The notes under the pieces: generated by a model
The model's database searches: none
What the model saw: only the letters and a program-made list of their open reading frames with translations
What the model was told of the DNA's origin: nothing
Translations under genes and position numbers: made by a program
In this document: positions 17,442 to 27,005 of the stretch, one piece after another
Layout of the letters: the number at the start of each line of letters is the position of its first letter
How positions within the stretch are numbered: position 1 is the first letter of the stretch
Assembly: GCA_025943965.1 (NCBI GenBank)
Contig: JAPCWD010000002.1
Location: 1 to 64,000 of the forward strand
Direction: 5' to 3'
DNA from: Synergistaceae bacterium DZ-S4
Lineage (GTDB): Bacteria > Synergistota > Synergistia > Synergistales > Synergistaceae
Length of the DNA stretch: 64,000 nt

Positions 17442-18132
17442 GAACCTCAACGTACGTTATGGGGGCATACATGCCATAAGAGGTATATCGATGGAAGTCC
17501 CCATCGGGAAAATAGTAACTCTGATAGGTGCCAACGGTGCAGGAAAGAGCAGTACCCTGAGATCTGTTGCCGGACTGGTAAAGGGTAAGACCGGAAGCAT
17601 ATCTTGGAAGGGCAAAAACCTCCTGGGACTCCTCCCGGAAGAGATACTGATGTCGGGAGTAGCACTGTGTCCGGAAGGCAGAAGGATCTTTCCTCAGCTT
17701 ACCGTCCTTGAAAATTTAAAACTTGGCGGCTACGTACGCAAAGACAAGTCAGGTCTTGAGAACTCCATTGAAAGGGCATTCGGACTTTTCCCGAGGCTTA
17801 AGGAAAGGGCCTGGCAGAAGGGAGGGACCCTTTCGGGCGGGGAGCAGCAGATGCTTGCCCTTGCAAGGGCAATGATGAGCGACCCGGAACTTATTATGAT
17901 GGACGAACCGTCCCTCGGACTTGCCCCTCTTCTGGTAGAAGAGGTCTTTGAGATAATCCGCGAGATCAACAAGGAGGGCAAGACGATACTTCTTGTCGAA
18001 CAGAACGCCTTTGGAGCCCTTAATGTCGCTGACTACGCCTACGTCCTTGAAGTCGGGGCAATAACGCTTGAGGGCAAAGGCAAAGACCTGTTGAAAGACC
18101 GGCGGGTCATAGATGCCTACCTTGGGGGCTGA
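17428..18132 (+). CDS. livF: Branched-chain amino acid ABC transporter, ATPase LivF type (second copy)
   Basis: Second ATPase of this importer, 234 residues, with Walker A GANGAGKSSTL, signature LSGGEQQMLALARA, Walker B MMDEPSLGLAP and H-loop LVEQNAFGA. The GTG at 17428 lies 9-10 nt after AAAGGAGG inside the end of livG (14-base overlap); an in-frame TTG at 17395 is upstream of that site and rejected. An intrinsic terminator follows. Confidence 0.94.
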   Translation: MLKIENLNVRYGGIHAIRGISMEVPIGKIVTLIGANGAGKSSTLRSVAGLVKGKTGSISWKGKNLLGLLPEEILMSGVALCPEGRRIFPQLTVLENLKLGGYVRKDKSGLENSIERAFGLFPRLKERAWQKGGTLSGGEQQMLALARAMMSDPELIMMDEPSLGLAPLLVEEVFEIIREINKEGKTILLVEQNAFGALNVADYAYVLEVGAITLEGKGKDLLKDRRVIDAYLGG

Positions 18133-18169
18133 CGTTATTTCCTACATGCAAAAAATTATTAGGATAGTT

Positions 18170-18200
18170 CCCGCTGCAGGATGGCCGCAGCGGGTTTTTT
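18170..18200 (+). terminator. Rho-independent terminator of the second Liv operon
   Basis: CCCGCTGC pairs with GCAGCGGG around a 9-nt loop, followed by six T. Confidence 0.93.
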
Positions 18201-18338
18201 AATTGATAGACCCAATTAAGCATAAACCGTAACCGCTTTATAAAATACTGATTTATCAATGCTGTTAAAAGCAGTCGTTGTAGTATAAAATGTAACTGCA
18301 AAAACAAAAAACACAATATTCCTAAAGCGGAGGAAGCC

Positions 18339-18890
18339 ATGAAAATACCTTCTGCACTGAACCTGCCAAATCTGCTCAGCATATCGAGAGTCTTTCTCGT
18401 TCCTGTTGTGATGGTATTCCTTACATTGAGGACTCAGTTCGGATTTATCGAAGGGGTCAGCATAGGAGATCTTCTGGCCGGTGTTATCTTCATAATCGCT
18501 TCCCTGACTGACGCAGCCGACGGCTATATTGCAAGAAAAAGGGGTATAGTGACTAACCTGGGTAAATTTATTGACCCGCTTGCTGACAAAATAATGGTCG
18601 TTGCTGTCCTGGTCGCACTTGTAGACCTTCACAGAGTCCCTGCATGGATGGTGGTAGTGATAATCTCAAGGGAGTTTATAGTTACCGGACTCAGAATGAT
18701 AGCGGCCTCAGAAGGTGTCGTGATCGCGGCGTCAAAAGGCGGCAAGCTGAAAACCGTGAGCCAGATAATAGGGATAATACTGCTTATTTTCAATCTGCCC
18801 GGAGGCCTTGCAGTGATGTGGGTCGCCATGGTCCTCACGATATGGTCGGGAGGGGACTATCTGGTCAAATGCATTGACCTGCTCGACTGA
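18339..18890 (+). CDS. pgsA: CDP-diacylglycerol-glycerol-3-phosphate 3-phosphatidyltransferase
   Basis: Membrane enzyme that makes phosphatidylglycerol phosphate from CDP-diacylglycerol and glycerol 3-phosphate, the first step to PG and cardiolipin. The 183-residue protein has about five membrane segments and the CDP-alcohol phosphotransferase motif D-x2-DG-x2-AR-x8-G-x3-D-x3-D: TDAADGYIARKRG followed by LGKFIDPLADK (about residues 50-80). The ATG follows GCGGAGGAAGCC. It stands alone; the next gene, 85 bases on, has its own Shine-Dalgarno. Confidence 0.92.
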   Translation: MKIPSALNLPNLLSISRVFLVPVVMVFLTLRTQFGFIEGVSIGDLLAGVIFIIASLTDAADGYIARKRGIVTNLGKFIDPLADKIMVVAVLVALVDLHRVPAWMVVVIISREFIVTGLRMIAASEGVVIAASKGGKLKTVSQIIGIILLIFNLPGGLAVMWVAMVLTIWSGGDYLVKCIDLLD

Positions 18891-18975
18891 GCCGTTTTTT
18901 TGCAAAAACAGCATCCGGAAGAAATAATGTATGAGCCGAATTTTTGATTCGGAACAAAGGGGAGGAATTTATAAC

Positions 18976-20199
18976 ATGAAGGATGACCTTTATAAGACCA
19001 TTGAGAGATTCGAACCGCAGATGGTATCGCTGCTCTCCGGACTGATCGGGATACCGGCAATAAGCCCGCTTGGCGGAGGTGCCGGAGAATACAGGAAAGC
19101 GGCATACATTGCAGAGAGCCTGGAAAAGATGGGTTTTGGAAAGCCCGAGGTATACAACGCTGCGGATCCGGCAGCCGAAGAAGGGGTAAGGCCGAATCTT
19201 ATCTTCAGGATACCCGGAAAAACATCGAGACGGCTCTGGATCGTTTCACATATAGATGTGGTCCCGGAAGGTGACAGGGGATTATGGGACACAGATCCCT
19301 TTAAAGCAGTCGTCAGGGACAGGAGAATATACGGGAGGGGATCCAACGACAACTGCCAGGAACTGGTCTCGTCACTTTATGCGGTTGCAGCCCTGAAGGA
19401 GCTGAAACTAACCCCTGAATTTGAAGTCTGCCTCTGTTTCGTAGCGGACGAAGAGGTAGGAAGTGTTCACGGGATAAGGCATCTGATCAAAGAGGGTCTT
19501 TTCAGCCCTGATGATCTCGTGATAGTTCCTGACGGAGGCAATGAAAAGGGCGATTTTATCGAGATAGCGGAGAAGAGCATCTGCTGGATAGAGTTCACTG
19601 TAGAGGGGAAACAGGTGCATGCGAGCAAACCGGGGCTTGGCAGCAACGCCTGCAGGGCTGCTAACGAGCTTTCATGTGCTCTTGATTCGGCGCTTCACAA
19701 AGCATTCCCCGATGAGGATAAAATATTTGACCCCTCAGTTTCAACTTTCGAACCCACGAGGCGCAATGCCAACGTGCCGAATGTGAACACAGTTCCAGGA
19801 CGTGAAGTTTTCTGTTTTGACTGCAGAGTTCTGCCGAACATACCTCTTGAAGAGGTGCTGAAGGTCGTTGATGCCGAGATCAGAAAAATCCGGGAGAGAA
19901 GGAATGTCGGAGTGACATACGAATTCCTCCAGAAGGAGCAGGCGCCGGCTCCCACGCCCACCGATTCACCAGTTGTCAGGATGCTTAGGGAAGCAATAAT
20001 GGACGTTTACGCATTCGAGCCCCACGTGGGCGGAGTCGGGGGAGGGACATGCGCTAAATATTTCCGTGATGAAGGGATCCCGGCCGTTGTATGGTGTCAG
20101 GAAGCCGACGTTGCACATATGCCCAACGAGTATGCCGAGATAGACCACATGGTAAACGAAGCGAAGGTCTTCGCCCTCATGATGCTTAACAAGAACTGA
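18976..20199 (+). CDS. M20 family metallo-hydrolase (peptidase/deacylase)
   Basis: Zinc-dependent hydrolase of the M20 family (ArgE/DapE/carboxypeptidase G2 clan), 407 residues. Metal-site motifs in order: VSHIDVVPEG (His, Asp-2), YGRGSNDNCQE (bridging Asp), ADEEVGS (catalytic Glu plus Glu ligand), PDGG (Asp) and the C-terminal VAHMPNEY (His). The dimerisation lid domain lies at about residues 195-310. The substrate is unknown; members hydrolyse dipeptides, N-acyl amino acids or N-succinyl-diaminopimelate. The ATG at 18976 is ten bases after GGGGAGG; a longer ATG start at 18931 lies upstream of that site and gives a non-conserved extension. Confidence 0.87.
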   Translation: MKDDLYKTIERFEPQMVSLLSGLIGIPAISPLGGGAGEYRKAAYIAESLEKMGFGKPEVYNAADPAAEEGVRPNLIFRIPGKTSRRLWIVSHIDVVPEGDRGLWDTDPFKAVVRDRRIYGRGSNDNCQELVSSLYAVAALKELKLTPEFEVCLCFVADEEVGSVHGIRHLIKEGLFSPDDLVIVPDGGNEKGDFIEIAEKSICWIEFTVEGKQVHASKPGLGSNACRAANELSCALDSALHKAFPDEDKIFDPSVSTFEPTRRNANVPNVNTVPGREVFCFDCRVLPNIPLEEVLKVVDAEIRKIRERRNVGVTYEFLQKEQAPAPTPTDSPVVRMLREAIMDVYAFEPHVGGVGGGTCAKYFRDEGIPAVVWCQEADVAHMPNEYAEIDHMVNEAKVFALMMLNKN

Positions 20200-20231
20200 C
20201 CGAATATAACATCGGTGTAAACAGGAAAGGG

Positions 20232-20264
20232 GCCGGTCTGCCTATCGCAGCCGGCACCGTTTTT
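20232..20264 (+). terminator. Probable terminator after the M20 hydrolase gene
   Basis: GCCGG and CTGC (one bulged T between them) pair with GCAG-CCGGC around a CTATC loop (20232-20255); ACCG and then five T follow. Confidence 0.65.
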
Positions 20265-20299
20265 ATATGTCGGCTATGGATCATATAGGTCATATTGCT

Positions 20300-20329
20300 T
20301 TGACTGCCGCATACATAAAAGGATATAAT
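20300..20329 (+). promoter_or_regulatory. Predicted sigma-70 promoter of secA
   Basis: TTGACT (20300-20305), an 18-bp spacer and a perfect TATAAT (20324-20329), about 65 bases before the secA start. Confidence 0.7.
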
Positions 20330-20393
20330 CATCCGATGGGAAAACATATCCAAACAAAAGGTACGTCTTATGTTTCTGAGAGGTGGATTATGA

Positions 20394-23087
20394 ATGGGAT
20401 TGTTTAGCGGTGTCATAAAGGCACTTGGATTGGATCCAAATGACAGAGCGATAGCCCGTTATGAGGAAAAAGCTTCAATAATAGATTCCTTCGAACCGCA
20501 GATAAAAGAGCTGACAGATGAGGAACTTGCAATGTCATCATCGTTGTTCAGAGACAGGCTGGAAAAAGGTGAGACGCTTGATGACATACTCCCGGAAGTC
20601 TTCGCAAGGGTGAGGGAGGTCTCAGTAAGAACTCTGGGCCTGCGTCATTTCAAAGAGCAGCTCATGGGTGGGATCGCTCTCCATGAGGGCAGGATATCCG
20701 AGATGAAAACGGGAGAGGGTAAAACACTTGTCGCGACTTTGGCGGTAGCATTGAATGCCATAGCCGGACACGGAGTCCACGTAGTAACGGTAAACGACTA
20801 TCTAGCTGCACGCGATGCCGAGTGGATGGGACCTGTTTACAGAGGCATGGGACTTTCGGTGGGTGTCATATCTCCCTTTATGGATCAGGAAGACAGGTTT
20901 GATGCATATCGAAAGGACATTACATACGGCACCAACAGTGAATTTGGATTCGACTATCTCAGGGACAACATGGCGATACAGAAAGAACAGCAGGTCCAAA
21001 GGGGACACCACTACTGTATAGTCGATGAAGTTGACTCGATACTGATAGATGAAGCAAGAACTCCTCTGATCATCTCCGGACCCTCGGAAGACGATACCGA
21101 ACCCTACCGTACCGCTGACAGAGTGGCAAGGGACCTTATTAAGGGCACCGATTTCGAGGTCGAGGAAAAGGAGCGCAATCTTGCACTCACAGAGGCCGGC
21201 ATCGCAAAAGCCGAAAAGTTGATGAATCTTCCAAACCTCTTCACAGATTTCGCAAACTCATCTCTTTCACACAAGATAGTCCAGTCACTCAAAGCGCACC
21301 ATCTCTTCCAGAGGGACGTACATTATGTGGTCAAAGAGGGAGAAATAGTTATCGTCGACGAGTTTACAGGAAGACTGATGTTCGGCCGAAGGTACTCAGA
21401 CGGACTTCACCAGGCTATCGAAGCCAAGGAACGGGTTAAGGTCGGAAGGGAAAATCAGACGCTTGCCACCATAACGCTGCAGAATTATTTCAGGATGTAC
21501 GAAAAACTTGCCGGGATGACGGGCACAGCATTGACTGAGGCGGAGGAATTCAAGGAAATATACGGGCTTGAAGTAATCGTCATGCCGACCCATATGCCCA
21601 TGATAAGGGACGATCATCACGATGCGATATACAGGACCGTAGCAGAAAAATACAACGCGGCAGCAAATGAGGTCTCAGAAGCCTATGAAAAGGGGCAGCC
21701 CATACTTGTCGGCACCACCTCGATAGAGAACTCCGAAAAGGTCAGCAGGCTGCTCAGAGCAAGAAAAATACCCCACAGCGTCCTTAACGCAAAGGTACAC
21801 GACAAGGAAGCTTCGATAGTTGCCCAGGCGGGACGCCTGAAATCAGTCACAGTGGCTACCAACATGGCAGGCCGCGGAACAGACATAGTGCTCGGGGGCA
21901 ATGCTGAATTCCTTGCCAGGGAAGAGATGCACAAACAGGGGCTCGATCCTAAGGAAAATGAGCAGGAATACAGACAGGTCCTGGAAGAATTTAAAAAGAT
22001 CTGTTCGGAGGAGCATGATGCGGTGATAAAGGCCGGAGGCCTTCGGATCATAGGTACCGAGCGGCATGAATCAAGACGTATAGACAACCAGCTCCGCGGG
22101 CGTTCAGGAAGGCAGGGCGACCCAGGAGAGAGCCGCTTCTACATCGCGCTGGAAGATGACCTTATCCGCCTCTTTGGCGGTGACAGGATACAGGGCATAA
22201 TGGAAAAGCTTGGAATGGAAGAGGGAGAGTGTATCGAACACAACCTGCTCTCCAAGGCCATTGAGAATGCGCAGAAAAAAGTTGAGGAGATGCATTTCGA
22301 CATAAGAAAGCAGCTCCTGGCCTATGACAACGTAATGAACCAGCAGCGTGAAGCATTATACAAGGAGAGAAGCGAGATACTGAACGACCCCGATATCGCT
22401 TCAAGAACTCTTGGCGTACTTGAAGACACGGCCCTCTCGCTCCTCGAAAAGGTATTTGAGGACAATGATTCGGGAGAACCCGATATACATTCAGTAAGCA
22501 TCAGACTTAACGCGCTTTTCTGGCCCGGGATGTCAAAGCATATTGAAAACGTACAGACTAAAGAGGACTTAGAAGAGTCAAAACCTGTAATTCTTGAAGA
22601 GATAAGGTCAAGGTTCAGCCAGAAGATCAATGAGCTCGGCCCCGAAGTGTCGGAGCAGATCTTCCGCTATATTTTCCTGGAGATCCTTGATACCAACTGG
22701 AAGGAGCATCTGCTTGCCATGGATGAGCTGAGAAGGGGGATCGGCCTGAGGGCGATAGGCCAGAAAGACCCTCTCCTTGAATATCAGTTCGAGTCTTTCA
22801 GCCTCTTCCAGACGATGCTTGTTCAGATCAGGGAGGGTATCACTGAGTTTGCACTAAGGGTGTCCGTCGTGAACAAGGAGAAAGAGAAGAGCCGCGCAAG
22901 ATGGATAGAGAGCCGGGATGCCCTTGATATCCCGGAGATATCGGGGTACAGCGAAGAGATGGAAAATCCGGGGGCACTGGCTACCGCGCAAAAGACTCAG
23001 CCCATAGTGAACGTTGGGAAAGTAGGACGCAACGATCCCTGCCCATGCGGGAGCGGCAAGAAGTACAAGCAGTGCTGCGGCAGATGA
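20394..23087 (+). CDS. secA: Preprotein translocase ATPase SecA
   Basis: Motor ATPase that drives unfolded preproteins through SecYEG. The 897-residue protein has all domains: NBD1 with Walker A MKTGEGKTLVAT (about residues 103-114) and the DEVDSIL helicase motif, the preprotein cross-linking domain, NBD2 with VATNMAGRGTD and GRSGRQGDPGESRFY, and the C-terminal zinc finger CPCGSGKKYKQCCG (C-x-C-x8-CC) that binds SecB or ribosomes. GAGAGGTGG precedes the ATG at 20394. The next gene starts 14 bases downstream and is probably co-transcribed. Confidence 0.97.
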   Translation: MGLFSGVIKALGLDPNDRAIARYEEKASIIDSFEPQIKELTDEELAMSSSLFRDRLEKGETLDDILPEVFARVREVSVRTLGLRHFKEQLMGGIALHEGRISEMKTGEGKTLVATLAVALNAIAGHGVHVVTVNDYLAARDAEWMGPVYRGMGLSVGVISPFMDQEDRFDAYRKDITYGTNSEFGFDYLRDNMAIQKEQQVQRGHHYCIVDEVDSILIDEARTPLIISGPSEDDTEPYRTADRVARDLIKGTDFEVEEKERNLALTEAGIAKAEKLMNLPNLFTDFANSSLSHKIVQSLKAHHLFQRDVHYVVKEGEIVIVDEFTGRLMFGRRYSDGLHQAIEAKERVKVGRENQTLATITLQNYFRMYEKLAGMTGTALTEAEEFKEIYGLEVIVMPTHMPMIRDDHHDAIYRTVAEKYNAAANEVSEAYEKGQPILVGTTSIENSEKVSRLLRARKIPHSVLNAKVHDKEASIVAQAGRLKSVTVATNMAGRGTDIVLGGNAEFLAREEMHKQGLDPKENEQEYRQVLEEFKKICSEEHDAVIKAGGLRIIGTERHESRRIDNQLRGRSGRQGDPGESRFYIALEDDLIRLFGGDRIQGIMEKLGMEEGECIEHNLLSKAIENAQKKVEEMHFDIRKQLLAYDNVMNQQREALYKERSEILNDPDIASRTLGVLEDTALSLLEKVFEDNDSGEPDIHSVSIRLNALFWPGMSKHIENVQTKEDLEESKPVILEEIRSRFSQKINELGPEVSEQIFRYIFLEILDTNWKEHLLAMDELRRGIGLRAIGQKDPLLEYQFESFSLFQTMLVQIREGITEFALRVSVVNKEKEKSRARWIESRDALDIPEISGYSEEMENPGALATAQKTQPIVNVGKVGRNDPCPCGSGKKYKQCCGR

Positions 23088-23101
23088 CCGGGAGGTATCT
23101 T

Positions 23102-24928
23102 ATGAGACGAGTTTTTAGTTGGACTTCGGTATTTTTGTCAATGCTCGCCCTGTTGCTGGTCCTTCCTGCCGCAACTGAGGCCTGGAACACCGGCGAGGAG
23201 ATCAGAAGGCTCAACAAGGAAGTTCCCTCCATAGAGGGTTTCAGCGGAGCTGCATCGGTAGTCTGGCTAAAGAACAACGATTTCAGGATGCTTAACGACG
23301 GAACGATGGAAAATACGCATTATTATGTGGTGCTTGCAGGAGAATATATACCCGAACAGGTCAAGGAGATCCGGCTGCCTGTCCCTCCCGAGGGTTCTGT
23401 TGAGATACTTGAGGCCTCATGGTACAACCCGATGACTTCCATGAAGGAGGGTGATCTGTCCCTCTCGGAGGAAAAGCTTGACGGAGGAGCGGCGGTAAAA
23501 AAGGTCATTACCCCGGATGAAGCCGTGGGGAGAGTCATAGTGCTCATCGTGAGGACTAAACATGAAAAGCGTTACGGTGTCGATGAAACCATTGATATGG
23601 CGGGCCCCCTTCCTATCTGGGAGCAGAATGTAACGGCAGAGCTTCCGGAAGGAAGGGAACTCTACTGGCACGGAAGGGATATCAAGGATCCTCTGGTCAC
23701 AAAATCGTCCGGACAGCAGAAATTCAAATGGACAGTTATGAATCAGGAAAAATGGGAGGGAGAAGGTTTTGTGGTTTACAAGAGACCCAGCCTCTCCTTC
23801 AGTTCAAAAAAAGGAATAAATCAGAGCCTTTTGGCAATGGATGAGTTAGTTAAAACATTTCCCCATATAAACATCCCAAAATCAATACTCTCAGGGGACA
23901 GGGCAAAAACTGGACTAAGGCTTATGGAGTGGATCAGTGGACCGTCGAGGAAACTGGCAGGTTACCCGCGCAACTGGGTCAGGTCTCCGGAAAACATCCC
24001 TGAAGCCGGCCCTTGGACCCCATGGGAGCAGACCATTCTCCTTAATAAATGGCTTGGCAGCCTTGGCTGGGATACAAAGATATGGTGGCAGACATCAGTG
24101 GAACTCGACGCAGAGAGCCCCGGCTCCACGAGCTTATGGACCGCTCCGGTCCTTGAGCTCTCTCCGACCGGCGGAAAGGCTGAATTTTATCAGGCAGGCC
24201 AGACATCAGCTTACGGGGTGACGGCCCCCTCTATAGCAGGAGCGCTTCTCTACAGGCTTAAAGACGGCAATGTGGAAAAAAAGAGGGTCAGTTCAGGAAG
24301 TCCGGCGGATCATAAACTGGAGTTCTTGTGGAGACTTGACCTCAACGAGTCAGGTTCTGCAGAGGGGATACTCAGCATAACTGTCAGCGGTGGCTGGACT
24401 CAGCTTATGTCTGACGGACATCTCCCTTCACAGAGCGGACTGAGCGATTTTGTGAGAAGGCGAGTCAACTTTGCAATTCCGGGGATGGTAATGGATCCTC
24501 TTTCTGTCGAACCCACAAAAACAGGATACAGGCTTGATTTCAAAGTCAAGTGCGTGCCGGGGATAGTTCTGAAGGACGACCTGCTGCTTCGCCTTCCCGG
24601 AGGAGTTCCCGCAAGGGTAGGGGAGATGATAGGCAAGGAGAACAATTATACCCTGCGTTTTCCCTTCATAATAGATCAGAAGATAAGGATGAATATGCCT
24701 CCGGGATATAAAATGATCCAGTCACCTCCGCTCAAAAAACTGGGTGAGGGAACAAAGGCCGTGCTCAGGGAATCAATAATACACTGGCCCAAAAAAGCGG
24801 AACTGATAGCTGACAGTACCTGGACAGTAAAAAGCGTAACAGTAGACGACCGCCTGGGGGCAATTTTAAAGGAAGAGCTTGCGGCGTGCATGAGATGGCC
24901 TGTACTCGACCTTCCTTTCAGGAAATAA
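23102..24928 (+). CDS. Exported DUF3857/transglutaminase-like protein, catalytic Cys not seen
   Basis: A 608-residue protein with an N-terminal signal sequence (MRRVFSWTSVFLSMLALLLV, then a TEAW cleavage region). Residues about 35-240 resemble DUF3857 domains (predicted beta-rich, extracytoplasmic). The following part (about 260-330) has the layout of a transglutaminase-like core, but where the nucleophilic Cys would be expected (WTPWEQTILLNKWLGSLGW) there is none. The rest is predicted beta-rich. I recognise the resemblance only from pattern, so the family call is tentative and no function is assigned. The ATG at 23102 is seven bases after GGAGG; an in-frame ATG at 23045 lies inside secA. 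It sits between secA and argS. Confidence 0.55.
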   Translation: MRRVFSWTSVFLSMLALLLVLPAATEAWNTGEEIRRLNKEVPSIEGFSGAASVVWLKNNDFRMLNDGTMENTHYYVVLAGEYIPEQVKEIRLPVPPEGSVEILEASWYNPMTSMKEGDLSLSEEKLDGGAAVKKVITPDEAVGRVIVLIVRTKHEKRYGVDETIDMAGPLPIWEQNVTAELPEGRELYWHGRDIKDPLVTKSSGQQKFKWTVMNQEKWEGEGFVVYKRPSLSFSSKKGINQSLLAMDELVKTFPHINIPKSILSGDRAKTGLRLMEWISGPSRKLAGYPRNWVRSPENIPEAGPWTPWEQTILLNKWLGSLGWDTKIWWQTSVELDAESPGSTSLWTAPVLELSPTGGKAEFYQAGQTSAYGVTAPSIAGALLYRLKDGNVEKKRVSSGSPADHKLEFLWRLDLNESGSAEGILSITVSGGWTQLMSDGHLPSQSGLSDFVRRRVNFAIPGMVMDPLSVEPTKTGYRLDFKVKCVPGIVLKDDLLLRLPGGVPARVGEMIGKENNYTLRFPFIIDQKIRMNMPPGYKMIQSPPLKKLGEGTKAVLRESIIHWPKKAELIADSTWTVKSVTVDDRLGAILKEELAACMRWPVLDLPFRK

Positions 24929-24958
24929 AAGTCTTAAACCATTAAGGAGTGCTTGAAC

Positions 24959-26635
24959 TTGCAGAACATGACAGAGGAACTGAAGAAGATACTTGAAAAT
25001 GCTGTCGAAAAGATAGCCCGGGATCTAAATAAGGAGATACCCGATGGCTTCATTGTGCGCCTTGAGCGTCCAAGACAGACCGGGCACGGCGACTGGGCGA
25101 CCAATATAGCGATGCAGCTTGCAAAGCCTTTCGGCCTGAAGCCCAGGGAACTTGCGGACAAGATGATCGAAGAGGTTCCTCTTGGAGAGACAGTTGAGAA
25201 GGCTGAAGCCGCGGGGCCGGGCTTTATCAACTTCACGCTCGCCTCAAACTGGATCTCGGAGGCTGTGAAAAGTGCGATATCTAAGAATGAGAATTACGGC
25301 AGGGTCGATTCGGGCAAAGGCCGGAGGGTCCAGGTCGAGTTTGTAAGCGCCAACCCTACCGGTCCGCTGCACATGGGACATGGCCGCGGCGCAGCCGTGG
25401 GTGATATTACAGCCTCTATACTCGACTTTGCGGGTTGGGATGTAGAAAGGGAATACTACATAAATGACGCGGGCCTTCAGATGGAACTTCTTGGCAAATC
25501 GGCCCAGTCGCGTTATTTCGACGCCCTCGGAAGAGGAGAAGAAGCTCCGATGCCCGAAGACGGATATCATGGGGAATACATGACGGAAATAGCCGCATCG
25601 TTCGTTGATAATTACGGAGATTCCCTTGCACAAAGGCCCCTCGAAGATACAGTTGAATTTTTTTCGGTCGAGACTGGCAAGATCGTCACTGAGATGATCC
25701 GTAAGGACCTTGAAGAGTTCGGGGTGACCTTTGACGTCTGGTTCTCAGAAAAATCACTTTATGACAACGGGCAGGTCGACCCTGCTATGGAAGAGCTTAA
25801 GAAGAGGGATTTTGCCTATGAGGAGGACGGGGCCCTGTGGTTCAGGTCCACCCTTTTTGGGGACGACAAGGACAGGGTCCTCATAAGGACTAACGGAGTG
25901 CCGACATACTTTACATCTGATGTGGCTTACCTGAAAAACAAATATGACAGAAACTTTGAAAAGCTCATCTACGTCTGGGGAGCCGACCATCATGGATATG
26001 TCCCCAGGCTCAAGTCGGTGAATAAGGCTTTCGGCCATCCGGACGAGGCGGTGGATGTGCTGTTGATCCAGATGGTGAACCTTCTCAGGGACGGAAAACC
26101 GGTCCAGATGTCCAAACGTGCCGGGACCATAATTACCCTGAGAGAAATAATGGACGAGGTGGGCGTAGATGCCACAAGGTTCTTCTTCGTCATGCGCCGC
26201 TGTGACAGCACTCTTGATTTCGATCTTGAACTGGCCAAGAAGGCTACTTCAGAGAATCCCGTCTTCTATGTACAATATGCTCACGCCAGGATCTGCAGCA
26301 TATACCGTGAATTGGCGGAAAGGGGGATAACTCTTCCGTCAATTGACGAGTTCGATGTTTCTCAGCTCACTGACCAGACAGAGATAAACCTTGCGAAAGC
26401 GATATCGAGGCTTCCCGAAGAAGTGGAAAAGGCTGCGGACGAGTTTGCGCCGCACAGGATAGCATATTACGCAACAGAACTTGCGGAGGCTTTCCATTCC
26501 TTTTACAACAGCCAGCGGATACTCGGTGTTGATGAGCCTCTTATGAAAACACGCATCCTTCTGATGGAAGCAGCCAAGATAGCTCTTAAGAACGTTCTTG
26601 TTATCCTTGGAGTCTCTGCTCCTGAAAAAATGTAA
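24959..26635 (+). CDS. argS: Arginyl-tRNA synthetase
   Basis: Class I aminoacyl-tRNA synthetase charging tRNA-Arg. N-terminal Arg-tRNA synthetase domain (about 1-90), HIGH-type motif in NPTGPLHMGHGRG, KMSKS equivalent VQMSKRAGT, and a C-terminal DALR anticodon-binding domain (about 445-558, ending GVSAPEKM). Length 558 is normal. Three in-frame starts are close together: TTG 24953 is only 3 nt from AAGGAG, TTG 24959 is 9 nt and ATG 24968 is 18 nt away, so 24959 is preferred. Confidence 0.95.
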   Translation: MQNMTEELKKILENAVEKIARDLNKEIPDGFIVRLERPRQTGHGDWATNIAMQLAKPFGLKPRELADKMIEEVPLGETVEKAEAAGPGFINFTLASNWISEAVKSAISKNENYGRVDSGKGRRVQVEFVSANPTGPLHMGHGRGAAVGDITASILDFAGWDVEREYYINDAGLQMELLGKSAQSRYFDALGRGEEAPMPEDGYHGEYMTEIAASFVDNYGDSLAQRPLEDTVEFFSVETGKIVTEMIRKDLEEFGVTFDVWFSEKSLYDNGQVDPAMEELKKRDFAYEEDGALWFRSTLFGDDKDRVLIRTNGVPTYFTSDVAYLKNKYDRNFEKLIYVWGADHHGYVPRLKSVNKAFGHPDEAVDVLLIQMVNLLRDGKPVQMSKRAGTIITLREIMDEVGVDATRFFFVMRRCDSTLDFDLELAKKATSENPVFYVQYAHARICSIYRELAERGITLPSIDEFDVSQLTDQTEINLAKAISRLPEEVEKAADEFAPHRIAYYATELAEAFHSFYNSQRILGVDEPLMKTRILLMEAAKIALKNVLVILGVSAPEKM

Positions 26636-26644
26636 AGGATCACC

Positions 26645-26671
26645 GTGGATCAACCGGCCGGCAGACAATGA
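26645..26671 (+). CDS. Possible 8-residue ORF coupled to the FtsB/DivIC-like gene
   Basis: GTG followed by seven codons and TGA, with AAAGGA five bases upstream; its stop overlaps the ATG of the next gene as ATGA. The next gene has no Shine-Dalgarno of its own, so this mini-ORF may deliver ribosomes by translational coupling. It is too short to be judged by sequence alone. Confidence 0.3.
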   Translation: MDQPAGRQ

Positions 26672-26967
26672 AAGCTCCAAGATTGCGGTGGATCATATTT
26701 GCCGCAGCGATCACTTTTCTGATAGCGGTGCTTCTTACCTCTTTTTTCAAAGAGCTCGAAAAAATAGACGTACTTTCGGATACTTTGGATAAAAGAATGG
26801 AAGAACTTGTCACGGAAGAGAGGAAGTCACAGGAGCTGAAGCAGAAAATCGAATACTACAGCACACCTGAGGGAATAGCGAGGCTTGCAAGGGAACAGTT
26901 CAACCTTGTACTTTCTGGCGAGGTCATGTACAAGATCGAAATAACCTCGAACGATGTCTTGCACTAG
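26668..26967 (+). CDS. Septum formation initiator family protein (FtsB/DivIC-like)
   Basis: Small bitopic division protein, 99 residues: a short cytoplasmic N-terminus, one membrane span (about residues 7-26), an extracytoplasmic coiled coil (about 28-65) and the family C-terminal motif YYSTPEGIARLAREQFNLV. FtsB/DivIC forms a complex with FtsL and FtsQ/DivIB at the division site. No Shine-Dalgarno precedes the ATG, but an upstream mini-ORF overlaps it. The neighbours are argS and the rpsF operon. Confidence 0.85.
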   Translation: MKAPRLRWIIFAAAITFLIAVLLTSFFKELEKIDVLSDTLDKRMEELVTEERKSQELKQKIEYYSTPEGIARLAREQFNLVLSGEVMYKIEITSNDVLH

Positions 26968-27005
26968 CCGGACTTAAGTGCTATAGTTTCTGATTGTATG
27001 TCCCT

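Noticed and set aside
24929..24958. T-box leader upstream of argS
   Set aside because: Only 30 bases separate the previous gene from argS; there is no room for a T-box and no terminator.
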